Source: an uncultured Pelagibacteraceae bacterium | GTDB taxonomy: Bacteria > Pseudomonadota > Alphaproteobacteria > Pelagibacterales > Pelagibacteraceae | Length of the DNA stretch: 64,000 nucleotides | Reading direction: 5' to 3' | NCBI GenBank assembly: GCA_902560075.1 | Contig: CACEKE010000003.1 | Span: 1-64,000 of the forward strand | Translations under genes and position numbers: made by a program | Shown here: positions 28,610 to 37,543 of the stretch, in pieces | How positions within the stretch are numbered: the first letter of the stretch is position 1 | Layout: each line of letters opens with the position of its first letter | Notes under the pieces: generated by a model | Databases searched by the model: none | What the model was told of the DNA's origin: nothing | Seen by the model: the letters and a program-made list of their open reading frames with translations, nothing else

Positions 28610-30163
28610 TCAAACTTTGTAAATCTTATCTCTTGCAGACATTATTAGTTCGTCAGCTTCTTTTTTTGATAAAGCAAAATCTTCTAAATATCCTCTAATT
28701 TTAACTTTTTCGCCTTTAATTTCATCTAAGCTTCCAGTCAATTCATCTGACGCTAAGTCAGCAAAATCACTTAATTTTAAAATATTTTGTTCTCCTAATG
28801 TAACTAACATTCCTGGAGTAAGTCCTTTATGGCTAATCAGATCGTTCTCTACACCTAAATCTTTAATTTTCTTTGATATTTCCTCTAGATCTTTTTGGTG
28901 ATATTCTTTTGCTCTATCTATTAATTCTTTTGCTGTTTCATCCTCTATTCCCTCAATTTTTGAAAGTTGTTCTTCAGTTGTGTCCTTTATTTCATCTATT
29001 GTTGAAAAACCCTCTGCAACAAGTAATTGTCCCAATGTTTCGTCTAACTCTAAATTTTTTATTAAATTTTCAGTTTTTTCTTTAAAGTCTATTTGTCTTC
29101 TCTCAGAATCCTCTTGATCGGTCATTATATTTATTTCATAATTTAAAAGTTTTGTTGCTAGTCTGACATTTTGACCTCTACGACCTATTGCTTTACTAAG
29201 ATTTTCCTCCGTTAAAATGACGTCTAGTTTTTTATTTTGTTGATCAACATTTACTCTCAATACTTCTGCTGGAGACAGTGCGTTAGATACCACGATTGCC
29301 GGATCTTCAGACCAATTTACAATATCAATTTTCTCACCTTGAAGCTCGTTTACAACAGCTTGAACTCTGCTACCTCTCATACCTACACAGGCTCCAACTG
29401 GGTCTAATGATGTATCTATTGCTTTTACACATATTTTAGCTCTACTACCAGGGTCACGTGAAGAAGATTTTATTTCTATGAGTCCATCATAAATTTCGGG
29501 AACTTCTTGAATAAATAATTTTTCCATAAACTTATGATTTGCCCTTGAAAGAAATATTTGTTGACCTCTTTGTTCTCTTCTTACATCTAAACAATATGCT
29601 TTAACTCTATCACCTGCTTTAATATTTTCTCTAGGTATCATCTCAGTTTTTTGAATTATTGCTTCAGTACCACCCAAATCTACAATTACGTTCCCAAATT
29701 CTAATCGTTTTACAATCCCACTCAATATACTATCTTTTTTATCTTTAAAGTCGTTGTACTGTCTTTGTCTTTCTGCCTCTCTAACACTAAATGAAATTAC
29801 TTGTTTTGCTGTTTGGGCAGCAATCCTACCAAAATCAAATGATGGCAATGGCTGAAGTATTTCATCACCAATTTTCTTTTCCTCATTTTCTTTATTAATT
29901 GAAATAGCTTCTGTTAATCCTATCTCCAAATTTAAATTCATTGGTTTTTCTACTATTTTTAATTTTCTGTAGATTCCAATATCTCCATTGTCTCTATTAA
30001 TTTGAACAGTTATTTCATTTTCTGATCCAAATTTTGATTTAGCAGCTTTCGCTATACCACTTTCCATTGAGTCAATTATTAACTCTTTATCAATAGATTT
30101 TTCTAAGGCTACAGCCTCAGCAATCCTTAACAATTCTAATTTATCTGCTCTTCTATTTAACAT
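28610..30163 (-). CDS. nusA: Transcription termination/antitermination factor NusA
   Basis: An RNA polymerase-associated factor for pausing, termination and antitermination. I start at ATG 30163 (MLNRRADKLELLRIAEAVA), giving 517 residues; the upstream extension reads through a terminator hairpin and is unlikely. Domains: N-terminal RNAP-binding (1-125), S1 (about 130-200), KH1 and KH2 (GMRGSRVQAVVNEL and AIGRRGQNVRLA), then two C-terminal helical repeats (about 365-510). A promoter and an intrinsic terminator hairpin lie directly upstream, suggesting leader attenuation. rimP is absent from its usual place upstream. Confidence 0.97.
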   Translation of the reverse strand: MLNRRADKLELLRIAEAVALEKSIDKELIIDSMESGIAKAAKSKFGSENEITVQINRDNGDIGIYRKLKIVEKPMNLNLEIGLTEAISINKENEEKKIGDEILQPLPSFDFGRIAAQTAKQVISFSVREAERQRQYNDFKDKKDSILSGIVKRLEFGNVIVDLGGTEAIIQKTEMIPRENIKAGDRVKAYCLDVRREQRGQQIFLSRANHKFMEKLFIQEVPEIYDGLIEIKSSSRDPGSRAKICVKAIDTSLDPVGACVGMRGSRVQAVVNELQGEKIDIVNWSEDPAIVVSNALSPAEVLRVNVDQQNKKLDVILTEENLSKAIGRRGQNVRLATKLLNYEINIMTDQEDSERRQIDFKEKTENLIKNLELDETLGQLLVAEGFSTIDEIKDTTEEQLSKIEGIEDETAKELIDRAKEYHQKDLEEISKKIKDLGVENDLISHKGLTPGMLVTLGEQNILKLSDFADLASDELTGSLDEIKGEKVKIRGYLEDFALSKKEADELIMSARDKIYKV

Positions 30164-30170
30164 TTTTATT

Positions 30171-30200
30171 ACAAAAAAAAATGGGCCGAAGCCCATTTTG
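30171..30200 (-). terminator. Intrinsic terminator behind metK and in the nusA leader
   Basis: The minus strand forms ATGGGC-TTCG-GCCCAT, a 6-base stem (extendable by A/T pairs) closed by a stable UUCG tetraloop, followed by about ten T residues. The T-run ends 8 bases before the nusA ATG. It can terminate metK transcription. Because a promoter candidate lies upstream of it, it may also attenuate nusA. Confidence 0.9.
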
Positions 30201-30221
30201 AAATTTCAACAATGTTAGTGA

Positions 30222-30249
30222 AATATAGATAATTTTTTTAATTATTCAA
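30222..30249 (-). promoter_or_regulatory. Candidate sigma70 promoter for the nusA operon
   Basis: The minus strand reads TTGAAT (30244-30249), a 16-base spacer and TATATT (30222-30227). It begins 7 bases past the metK stop. A transcript from here would carry the palindrome TTGAAATTTCAA (30198-30209) and the UUCG hairpin before the nusA start codon. Confidence 0.45.
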
Positions 30250-30255
30250 TATATA

Positions 30256-31419
30256 TTACTTATTAAAAATATTAGATTTATCCGTCTTTTCCCAAGAAAA
30301 TGAGCCATCTGTTTCTGCAACCCTTCCAAAATGACCATAGGCTGCTGTTTTCTGATAGATTGGTTTATTTAAACCTAACATTTCCCTGATTCCTCGAGGA
30401 CTTAAATCAAAATTCTCATTAATTAATTTTTCTACATGTCTATTTTTATCTTCATCATTATCAAAAAGATCAACATAAATTGATAGAGGTTTAGAAACTC
30501 CAATAGCATAAGCAAGCTGTATCAAACACCTTTTTGCTATTTTTGATGCAACTACATTTTTTGCAAGGTATCTTGAAGCGTAGGCTGCAGATCTATCTAC
30601 TTTTGTTGGATCTTTTCCTGAAAAGGCTCCTCCACCGTGCGGTGCTGCTCCACCATAAGTATCAACAATTATTTTTCTGCCAGTTAGTCCACTATCTCCA
30701 TCTGGTCCACCTATAACAAAATTTCCAGTAGGGTTTACATAAATTTCTTCCTCTTTTAATTCTCCTAATAAGTTTTTAGGAATAGATTTTTCAATATAAG
30801 GTTTTACAAGCTCTCTCACTTTTTTTTGATCTACATCTGCTGAATGTTGTGTGGAAATAACAACAGATTTAACTGCTGCTGGAATTCCGTCTCTATATTC
30901 AATTGTTATTTGACTTTTTGAGTCTGGTTCAATATTTTTTAATTTTCCAGATTTTCTATCTTCTGCCATAAGCCTTAATATTTTATGTGAATAATGTATC
31001 GGTGCGGGCATTAATACATCTGTTTCATCGCACGCATAACCAAACATAATACCTTGGTCTCCTGCTCCTTCATCTTTATTTCCAGATGAGTCAACGCCCA
31101 TTGCTATATCCGATGACTGAGCGTGAAGATGACTCTCTATTTTTGTTTGTTCTTTCCAACTAAACCCATCCTGGTCGTAACCAATATCTTTTATACATTC
31201 TCTAACATTATGAATAAGTTCATCATTATTTACTTTTGGACCTCTAACTTCACCGGCTAACACTACTTTATTTGTAGTCGTCAATGTTTCGCATGCTACT
31301 CTTGACTGAGGCTCTTTAGATAAAAAAGAGTCTACCACCATATCTGAAATTCTATCACATACTTTATCTGGATGACCTTCGGATACTGACTCGCTTGTAA
31401 ATAGGTAGTTTTTTTTCAT
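30256..31419 (-). CDS. metK: S-adenosylmethionine synthetase
   Basis: Makes SAM from methionine and ATP. 387 residues with the ATP-binding region [12 protein letters not shown] at 12-23, the signature [12 protein letters not shown] near 116-127, and the glycine-rich loop [16 protein letters not shown] near 260-275. The start codon overlaps the lnt stop by one base. I looked for a SAM riboswitch, but there is no leader space between lnt and metK. The product supplies the window's methyltransferases (UbiE, RsmI) and the radical-SAM enzyme MiaB. Confidence 0.98.
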   Translation of the reverse strand: MKKNYLFTSESVSEGHPDKVCDRISDMVVDSFLSKEPQSRVACETLTTTNKVVLAGEVRGPKVNNDELIHNVRECIKDIGYDQDGFSWKEQTKIESHLHAQSSDIAMGVDSSGNKDEGAGDQGIMFGYACDETDVLMPAPIHYSHKILRLMAEDRKSGKLKNIEPDSKSQITIEYRDGIPAAVKSVVISTQHSADVDQKKVRELVKPYIEKSIPKNLLGELKEEEIYVNPTGNFVIGGPDGDSGLTGRKIIVDTYGGAAPHGGGAFSGKDPTKVDRSAAYASRYLAKNVVASKIAKRCLIQLAYAIGVSKPLSIYVDLFDNDEDKNRHVEKLINENFDLSPRGIREMLGLNKPIYQKTAAYGHFGRVAETDGSFSWEKTDKSNIFNK

Positions 31420-32957
31420 TATAGGTCCTTTCTTTTTAAAAATGAAGCAAGCGTAATATAAATTAAAAGAAAATAAAAGAAGATCTTATTCCCTTGGTCA
31501 GAGAAAATAGTTTCTTTGATAAATTTGACATTTTTAACTTCTATAACACCACTTTGAGTTGATTTTATTTTATCTTCAATTTTACCAACAGGATTTATAT
31601 GAGCAGATATACCGTTATTAGATGATCTAAATAAATTTTTACCTTCCTCAATAGCTCTAAATATTGAATGAGAAAAATGTTGTTCGGGGCCTATGCTATT
31701 ACCAAACCAACCATCCTCTGATATGTTAATTATGTAATCAAAATCTTTAGATTTTTTATTTAATTTACCTGTGTAAATTATTTCATAACAAATCAAAGGC
31801 AAAAATTTGTATTTTCCATCACTTATAAGTTCCCTTTCTAAAGAATCAGAAAATGAGTTATATCCTTGAGTGATTTTTTTTAAACCTAGCTTACTTAAAA
31901 AATTCTCAAAAGGTAGAAATTCGCCAAAAGGTACTAGATTATTTTTATCGTATTTTGCAAGTACATCTAACTTATTATTCAATAAGACCAAAGAGTTAAA
32001 TATTTTAAAATTTTCAGTTCTATTTATGCCTAATATTATTTTATGATTTTCTGAAAAATTTTTATGAAATATATTTTTATAATTATTTAAATCCTCTAAA
32101 TATATACTAGACAAGATACCTTCTGGAAAAATAAACATTGTTTTTATATCTGTTTCTGGACGACTGATTTTTATTATTTCATAGATTTTATTTATTGGAC
32201 TTTCATCAGAAAAATACCTGTTAAGTTGTATTTTTGGTGAGACAATAACAATTTTCGATTCAAATACTTGATTTTTTATGTTCGAAAATTTCTCAATTCT
32301 TTTTAAACCATAAATATTATTTGTCACTAAAGCAATAAATATAAAAAGGAAAAATAAAATCTTTATTTTTATGTTATTTCTAAAAAATATTAATGATGGA
32401 AGGACAAATAAAGTAATAGCAAGTAAATTTAAGGAGTAAGTGCCTATTAGGGACAAAATTTGAATAGAATATGTTAACTCTGATAAACTAAAAGCAGTTA
32501 GGTTCCATGGAAAGCCTGTTAGAATTGTTCCTCTTAAATATTCGACAAATGATATGACGCTCGCAAAATATAATATTGATGAAAAATTATAATTTAGCCT
32601 AAAGAAGGACAGAACTAAAAAAGATATACCATAAAAGATTGATAGAAATAAGGGTATTAGAATTAGAGATACAGGTATTAAAAATTTAAAATTGTCGTCA
32701 AATTTTAAAGAATTAGATATCCAATATAAATTTGAAAAAAAGTAACCGAAACCAAATAATAATCCGAAAATAAATAAATTTTTTTTATTACCATTTAGAA
32801 AATTGAAAAAAATGAATAGTAAGGAGTAAACAAAAAAATTTATAATGAAGTAATTATAAGGTGGTAGCGCAAATGATGAAATAACCCCAAGCAAAATACT
32901 GAAAACAAAAATAAAGGACTTATTTTTTTTTATTTTATTTTTAAATTGTACTTTCAA
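31419..32957 (-). CDS. lnt: Apolipoprotein N-acyltransferase
   Basis: Third step of lipoprotein maturation at the inner membrane. 512 residues: an N-terminal block of six or more hydrophobic helices (to about residue 215), a periplasmic nitrilase-like domain with FPEGILSS (catalytic Glu) and the nucleophile Cys in LICYEIIY, and a C-terminal helix. The substrates in this window would include LptM, LptE, DolP and the DUF3576 lipoprotein. It overlaps ybeY by 17 bases; corC, which often sits between them, is absent. Confidence 0.95.
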   Translation of the reverse strand: MKVQFKNKIKKNKSFIFVFSILLGVISSFALPPYNYFIINFFVYSLLFIFFNFLNGNKKNLFIFGLLFGFGYFFSNLYWISNSLKFDDNFKFLIPVSLILIPLFLSIFYGISFLVLSFFRLNYNFSSILYFASVISFVEYLRGTILTGFPWNLTAFSLSELTYSIQILSLIGTYSLNLLAITLFVLPSLIFFRNNIKIKILFFLFIFIALVTNNIYGLKRIEKFSNIKNQVFESKIVIVSPKIQLNRYFSDESPINKIYEIIKISRPETDIKTMFIFPEGILSSIYLEDLNNYKNIFHKNFSENHKIILGINRTENFKIFNSLVLLNNKLDVLAKYDKNNLVPFGEFLPFENFLSKLGLKKITQGYNSFSDSLERELISDGKYKFLPLICYEIIYTGKLNKKSKDFDYIINISEDGWFGNSIGPEQHFSHSIFRAIEEGKNLFRSSNNGISAHINPVGKIEDKIKSTQSGVIEVKNVKFIKETIFSDQGNKIFFYFLLIYITLASFLKRKDL

Positions 32958-33387
32958 TGTAATTTAATATTTTTTTTTCTAGTTTATGCATTTTTTCAAA
33001 TTCTCTTATTTTCTTGTGGTCATATCCAAGTAGGTGAAGATAACCGTGAACCCACATCTTATCAAACTCATAGTTAAAATTAGACTTCTTCGAGCGCTTA
33101 TTCACTATCTCATAACTAATAGCAATATCACCTAAATATCCTATTTTTTTTTTTACAATATTTATAGGAAATGAAAGAACATCAGTCGGTTTATTTTTTT
33201 TTCTAAATCTTAAATTTAATTGTCTCATTTTTTCGCTATTAGTTAAAAATATTGAAATCTCTTGTACGTTAGAGGTTATTTTAAATTTATTTAATAATTT
33301 ATTAAATTTTTTTTTTAAGTAATAATCGGGACGCTTAATTTTTTTTTTCCAAATAATTTTATCTAAAATAACATTGACTTTTATCAT
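32941..33387 (-). CDS. ybeY: Endoribonuclease YbeY
   Basis: A zinc endoribonuclease for 16S rRNA 3'-end processing and 70S quality control. 148 residues. The metal site is HGYLHLLGYDH (HX3HX5H) near residues 114-124, preceded by the conserved RKKNKPTDVLSFP near 62-74. It overlaps phoH by 4 bases and lnt by 17 bases. Confidence 0.96.
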   Translation of the reverse strand: MIKVNVILDKIIWKKKIKRPDYYLKKKFNKLLNKFKITSNVQEISIFLTNSEKMRQLNLRFRKKNKPTDVLSFPINIVKKKIGYLGDIAISYEIVNKRSKKSNFNYEFDKMWVHGYLHLLGYDHKKIREFEKMHKLEKKILNYIESTI

Positions 33388-34388
33388 TCATTATCTGAAT
33401 CTTTGTTATAAGCTTTGACTATTTTAGATACTAAAGGGTGTCTGACAACATCTTTGTAATCAAAATCAATAGTTGAAATTTCATTAATATCGCCGAGGAT
33501 TTTTTTAGATCTTTCTAATCCTGATAAAGATTTGTTGGTCAGATCTATTTGAGACGGATCACCATTAATAACTATCTTAGAATTTTCGCCAATTCTAGTT
33601 AAAAACATTTTTATTTGTGTATCAGTAGCATTTTGCGCCTCGTCTAAAATTGCAAAAGAATTTTTTAAAGTTCTTCCTCTCATGAAGGCTAATGGTGCAA
33701 TTTCTATATCTCCAATTTCGATTTTTTTTTGTATTTTTTCATAATCCAAAAGATCGTATAATGAATCGTATAATGGTCGAAGATATGGATCAACTTTTTC
33801 TCTCATATCACCAGGTAAAAATCCAAGCCTTTCTCCCGCCTCAACTGCAGGACGGGAGAGAATTATTCTTTCAATTTTTTTTTCAAGAAGCATTGTGAGA
33901 GCAACAGCTACTGCAAGAAAAGTTTTCCCTGTTCCAGCGGGTCCTGCTGAAATAATTATATCTTTCTCATTTAAAGCTCTCACATAGTTTTTCTGTTTTT
34001 CAGATCTTGGTATTACTGATTTTTTTGGTGTCTTAATAATATAATCAATTTTATTTGATTTTGTTTTATTCTCATTTATCATAAATTTAGTAATGGATGA
34101 ATGTACATCTTTTTTTTCTATTGATCCATTTATTAAAAATTGTTCAGACAAAAAAGTAATGGCATTCTTAATTAACTCATTTTTTTTAGAACTTCCTTTG
34201 ACAGATATAGAATTTCCTCTTGTATAAATACTAGTTTGGGTAATATTCTCTAATTCTTTAATATTACTGTTAAACTCACCTACTACACCTGATAACAATT
34301 CGTTACTATTAAAAATTATACTAAGCGTGTCATTGTCAGAATAAACAACTTTGATATTTGATTTAATATTTTGAATTATATTTTTCAA
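33384..34388 (-). CDS. PhoH-like ATPase (YbeZ)
   Basis: A 334-residue P-loop ATPase, partner of YbeY in rRNA metabolism. The N-terminal KH-like region (1-100) is followed by Walker A GPAGTGKT near 155, the RPAVEAGERLGFLPGD segment, and Walker B FAILDEAQNA near 245, with a C-terminal arginine-finger region (VRHPLVSKIV). phoH-ybeY adjacency is highly conserved. The start directly abuts the end of miaB. Confidence 0.95.
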   Translation of the reverse strand: MKNIIQNIKSNIKVVYSDNDTLSIIFNSNELLSGVVGEFNSNIKELENITQTSIYTRGNSISVKGSSKKNELIKNAITFLSEQFLINGSIEKKDVHSSITKFMINENKTKSNKIDYIIKTPKKSVIPRSEKQKNYVRALNEKDIIISAGPAGTGKTFLAVAVALTMLLEKKIERIILSRPAVEAGERLGFLPGDMREKVDPYLRPLYDSLYDLLDYEKIQKKIEIGDIEIAPLAFMRGRTLKNSFAILDEAQNATDTQIKMFLTRIGENSKIVINGDPSQIDLTNKSLSGLERSKKILGDINEISTIDFDYKDVVRHPLVSKIVKAYNKDSDNE

Positions 34389-35723
34389 TTATGCAGCTTT
34401 ATATTTTAAACTTGTTATTTTTCCAAATAAAGTATTTTGATTATAGTTGTCAATATGAACATTAACTAGCTTACCAATGTGTTCATCTTTCCCATCTATT
34501 ATCACAGAATTTAAATACTTATTTCTCCCAAACAGTTTATTTTGGGATTTTATTTTATTTTCAACTAAAACATTGATATTCTTTTTTACTAGACTTTTGT
34601 TTGTGTTTATTTGATGAGTAAATAAAATTTTTTGTATTTTTTCCAATCTATTTTTTGCTATCGCTTTATCTACTAAATTTAAATCTGCAGCTCTAGTTCC
34701 AGGTCTTGGACTAAAAATAAAAGAAAAAGAATTTATAAATTTAATTTTTTCAACCAAGAGAAGTGTTTCTTCAAAATCTTTATTCTCTTCACCAGGATAA
34801 CCAATTATAAAATCGCTTGAAAATTTTATTTCATCATTAATTTTTATTATTTTTTCATATATTTCTAAATATTGTTCAACAGTATGCTTTCTATTCATTG
34901 CATTTAAAATTTTATTTGATCCACTTTGGATTGGTAAATGTACGAATGGCATTAATTTATTACAATTTTTATAGCAATCAATTAAATCATCCGTCATATC
35001 TAAAGGATGTGAGGTTGTATATCTTATTCTTTCCAACTCTGAATATGTTTCAAGTTTTTTGATTAAGTCAGACAATCTAAATTCTTTCGAATTATTTTTA
35101 TCAGAATAAGCATTTACGTTTTGTCCTAATAACGTAATTTCTTTAACTCCATTTTTTATAAGTTGTTCTGCTTCGCTGATTATTTTATTAAAAGGTCTAG
35201 AATATTCAGGCCCCCTTGTGAAAGGCACAACACAAAAATGACAAAACTTATCACATCCTTCTTGTATTGTTAGAAAAGATGAAACTTTGTTACTATCATT
35301 TTTGATTGTATCAAAATGTTTAAACTTTTCTATGGTGTCAATTTCCGTTTCCTCTAAGTGATCTGACTTAACATGTTTTTTAACCAAATCACTAATTTTA
35401 TGATAAGCTTGAGGACCAATTACTATATCAATATAAGGTTCTCTTTTAAACATTTCTTCATTTTCAGCTTGAGCAACACATCCAGCAATTATTACAATTG
35501 GCTTTTTTTTATTCCTAAAGATTTTTCGTACTCTTCCAACTTCGTGATATACTTTTTCTTTAGCCTTATCTCTAATATGGCAAGTATTTAATATATAACA
35601 GTCTGCATCACTTTGATTATCTGTTTTTTCGAAATTAATGTTTTTTAAAGAGTCATAAATTCTATTAGAATCGTATTCGTTCATTTGACAACCAAATGTC
35701 TTAATGTAAATTTTTTTTTTCAT
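34389..35723 (-). CDS. miaB: tRNA-2-methylthio-N6-dimethylallyladenosine synthase
   Basis: A radical-SAM methylthiotransferase that modifies A37 of tRNAs reading U-starting codons. 444 residues: an N-terminal UPF0004 domain with FGCQMNEYDS (first cluster Cys), NTCHIRDKA and AGCVAQAE. The radical-SAM motif is GCDKFCHFC (CX3CX2C) near residue 157, with a C-terminal TRAM domain. It lies 5 bases after fur. The tRNA-Leu(CAA) in this window reads a U-starting codon and is in the class that MiaB can modify. Confidence 0.96.
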   Translation of the reverse strand: MKKKIYIKTFGCQMNEYDSNRIYDSLKNINFEKTDNQSDADCYILNTCHIRDKAKEKVYHEVGRVRKIFRNKKKPIVIIAGCVAQAENEEMFKREPYIDIVIGPQAYHKISDLVKKHVKSDHLEETEIDTIEKFKHFDTIKNDSNKVSSFLTIQEGCDKFCHFCVVPFTRGPEYSRPFNKIISEAEQLIKNGVKEITLLGQNVNAYSDKNNSKEFRLSDLIKKLETYSELERIRYTTSHPLDMTDDLIDCYKNCNKLMPFVHLPIQSGSNKILNAMNRKHTVEQYLEIYEKIIKINDEIKFSSDFIIGYPGEENKDFEETLLLVEKIKFINSFSFIFSPRPGTRAADLNLVDKAIAKNRLEKIQKILFTHQINTNKSLVKKNINVLVENKIKSQNKLFGRNKYLNSVIIDGKDEHIGKLVNVHIDNYNQNTLFGKITSLKYKAA

Positions 35724-35728
35724 TTAAG

Positions 35729-36154
35729 TTATTTTTTTTTAACGCCGTATAGCTCAAGCTTATGATCAACTAAATCATAGCCATACTTTTCTGCAATTTT
35801 TTTTTGTAAGTTATGAATATCGTTATCGCTGAACTCTATTATGTGCCCAGTCTTAACATCAATTAAATGATCATGGTGACTTTCTCTAATCTCCTCGTAT
35901 CTCGCTTTACCACCCTTAAAATCATGTTTAGTTAGTATACCAGCTTCCTCGAAAATTTTTACAGTTCTATAGACTGTTGCAATACTTATTTTTGGGTCAA
36001 TTTTTGATACCCTATTATATAATTCATCAACATCTGGATGATCGGCCTCACCGTATGTTTCTTTGGACTCCGACATTACTCTAGCAATAACTTTACGTTG
36101 ATCCGTTAATTTAATACCTTTTGCTATGCATTTATCCTCAATTGTGTCTGACAT
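35729..36154 (-). CDS. fur: Fur-family metal regulator (Fur/Mur)
   Basis: A 141-residue repressor. The DNA-binding segment is ISIATVYRTVKIFEEAGIL near 55-73. The metal-binding region has ESHHDHLIDVKTGHIIEF near 87-104, and no C-terminal CxxC pairs are present, as in alphaproteobacterial Fur/Mur. Its position between tsaB and miaB is the standard alphaproteobacterial location of fur/mur. Whether it senses iron or manganese cannot be read from sequence. It differs clearly from the Irr protein at 20.4 kb. Confidence 0.88.
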   Translation of the reverse strand: MSDTIEDKCIAKGIKLTDQRKVIARVMSESKETYGEADHPDVDELYNRVSKIDPKISIATVYRTVKIFEEAGILTKHDFKGGKARYEEIRESHHDHLIDVKTGHIIEFSDNDIHNLQKKIAEKYGYDLVDHKLELYGVKKK

Positions 36155-36162
36155 ATTATTAT

Positions 36163-36537
36163 TTAACCCGAATATATAGGATTTATCAAGTTTTTCGTTA
36201 AAAAACCTTTTTCTGATAATTCAAGTAGTTTTTTATAATCATTGTCTTCAATTTGATTGGAAGAAAAACCATACAAATTTATGTTGTTTGACATAGATAA
36301 TGCTTTACACGATACAATCGATGACCTTATGCTTGAAAATTTTCCAGGTCCTATATTTACATATAAATTTTTTATTTCCTCCAATTTGAAGTTATTTTTT
36401 TCTAAAAATTCAAATATAATTATGCCCATCTTGTCAAAGTTTTCTTTAGTATTAGAATATTCGTTAGTATAAGATTGTTTATTTGTAATGATTTTTAAAA
36501 AAACTTTATCTTTTGCAGCGTCCACTATTAAGTTCAT
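36163..36537 (-). CDS. tsaB: TsaB, shortened (tRNA t6A biosynthesis partner)
   Basis: Non-catalytic partner of TsaD in threonylcarbamoyladenosine formation. I start at ATG 36537 (MNLIVDAAKDKVFLKI), matching the family start; 124 residues against about 220 usually. The N-terminal ASKHA half is present, including VNIGPGKFSSIRSSI. After about residue 100 most of the second half is gone, and the protein closes with a short NLINPIYSG tail resembling the family's C-terminal Pro-x-Tyr motif. So this is an internal or C-terminal reduction rather than a clear pseudogene. rimI, usually next, is absent. The first 50 bases overlap the divergent deacetylase gene. Confidence 0.78.
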   Translation of the reverse strand: MNLIVDAAKDKVFLKIITNKQSYTNEYSNTKENFDKMGIIIFEFLEKNNFKLEEIKNLYVNIGPGKFSSIRSSIVSCKALSMSNNINLYGFSSNQIEDNDYKKLLELSEKGFLTKNLINPIYSG

Positions 36538-37543
36538 AATTATAATAATATTACTATCAAAATCACAAGCAGTTGGAAATACAAACAAATCTTACTCTAA
36601 AGATGAAGGGATTGTATCTATTATGTATCATAGATTCAACGAAAACAAATATCCATCTACGAATATTCAAATGGAAGTATTTAAAAAACACATTAAAATT
36701 ATTGAAAATAATAACTTGGATTATATTATACCATCAAATTTTTTAGATAATTTCAATAAACCCAAAAATAAAAAAAAGGTATTAATTACCATAGACGATG
36801 GATTTAGTTCATTTTACGAAAATGCTTGGCCATATTTAAAAAGTAAAAAAATTCCATTTATTTTGTTTATATCTACCGAACCTGTTGGATCAAATGGTTA
36901 TATGACTTGGGAACAGATAAATGAAATTGATAAGGAGGATTTTGTATTTATTGGGAATCATTCACATAGCCATGAGTATTTACTTAACATTGAGCATGAA
37001 GAATTCATCAAAGACATAAAAAAATCAATAGAAATTTTTAAAAAAAAATTGGGATATAACCCTAAATATTTTTCATATCCATTTGGTGAGTACAGCCTAA
37101 AACAAAAATTATTTATAAAAGAAAATTTTGAAATTGCATTTGGCCAACATTCTGGGGTAATTGATGTTAATAAAGATAAATTCGAGTTGCCGAGATTTCC
37201 AATTAATGAAGAGTATGGTGACTTAGAGAGATTTGATTTTTTAACTAAGTTAAAACCATTAGAATATAAAAAAGTTAATTTAAAGGATAATTACGTATTA
37301 CCATCAAATAATCCCCCAAAGCTCTCAATTGAATTTTTTGAAAACCAAAAAAATATCCAGAAAATAAATTGTTTTTCAAATGAGGGAAATAAATGGGATA
37401 AAACTAAAATTAATTTTATTGAAAATAAAATGTTTGTAGAATTTAGGGATAAATTTACTTTTAGACGAGGTAGAATAAATTGTTCAATGAAAGATGAAAC
37501 AGGTTGGAGATGGTTCGGTCTGCAGTTTTCTATTAAAAATTAA
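36488..37543 (+). CDS. Exported polysaccharide deacetylase (NodB/CE4 fold)
   Basis: 351 residues. A signal-like N-terminus (basic FKK, hydrophobic IIIIILL, SQAVG) precedes a carbohydrate esterase 4 domain. Motif 1 is ITIDDGF (D103, D104) and motif 2 is NHSHSH (H158, H162 as metal ligands), with SYPFGEYS as motif 3. A C-terminal region of about 110 residues (240-351) is unassigned. It probably removes acetyl groups from a surface or wall polysaccharide. It is divergent from and overlaps tsaB, and converges on a glucosaminidase-like gene with a 4-base overlap. Confidence 0.87.
   Translation: MIFKKTLSFAASTIKFIIIIILLSKSQAVGNTNKSYSKDEGIVSIMYHRFNENKYPSTNIQMEVFKKHIKIIENNNLDYIIPSNFLDNFNKPKNKKKVLITIDDGFSSFYENAWPYLKSKKIPFILFISTEPVGSNGYMTWEQINEIDKEDFVFIGNHSHSHEYLLNIEHEEFIKDIKKSIEIFKKKLGYNPKYFSYPFGEYSLKQKLFIKENFEIAFGQHSGVIDVNKDKFELPRFPINEEYGDLERFDFLTKLKPLEYKKVNLKDNYVLPSNNPPKLSIEFFENQKNIQKINCFSNEGNKWDKTKINFIENKMFVEFRDKFTFRRGRINCSMKDETGWRWFGLQFSIKN

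Noticed and set aside
30163-30196. An upstream nusA start adding eleven residues (GFGPFFFVIK).
   Set aside because: The extension is translated from the terminator hairpin and T-run and does not resemble the NusA N-terminus; ATG 30163 fits the family.
31380-31440. Possible SAM riboswitch upstream of metK.
   Set aside because: The metK start overlaps the lnt stop by one base, leaving no leader, and no conserved riboswitch core is visible.
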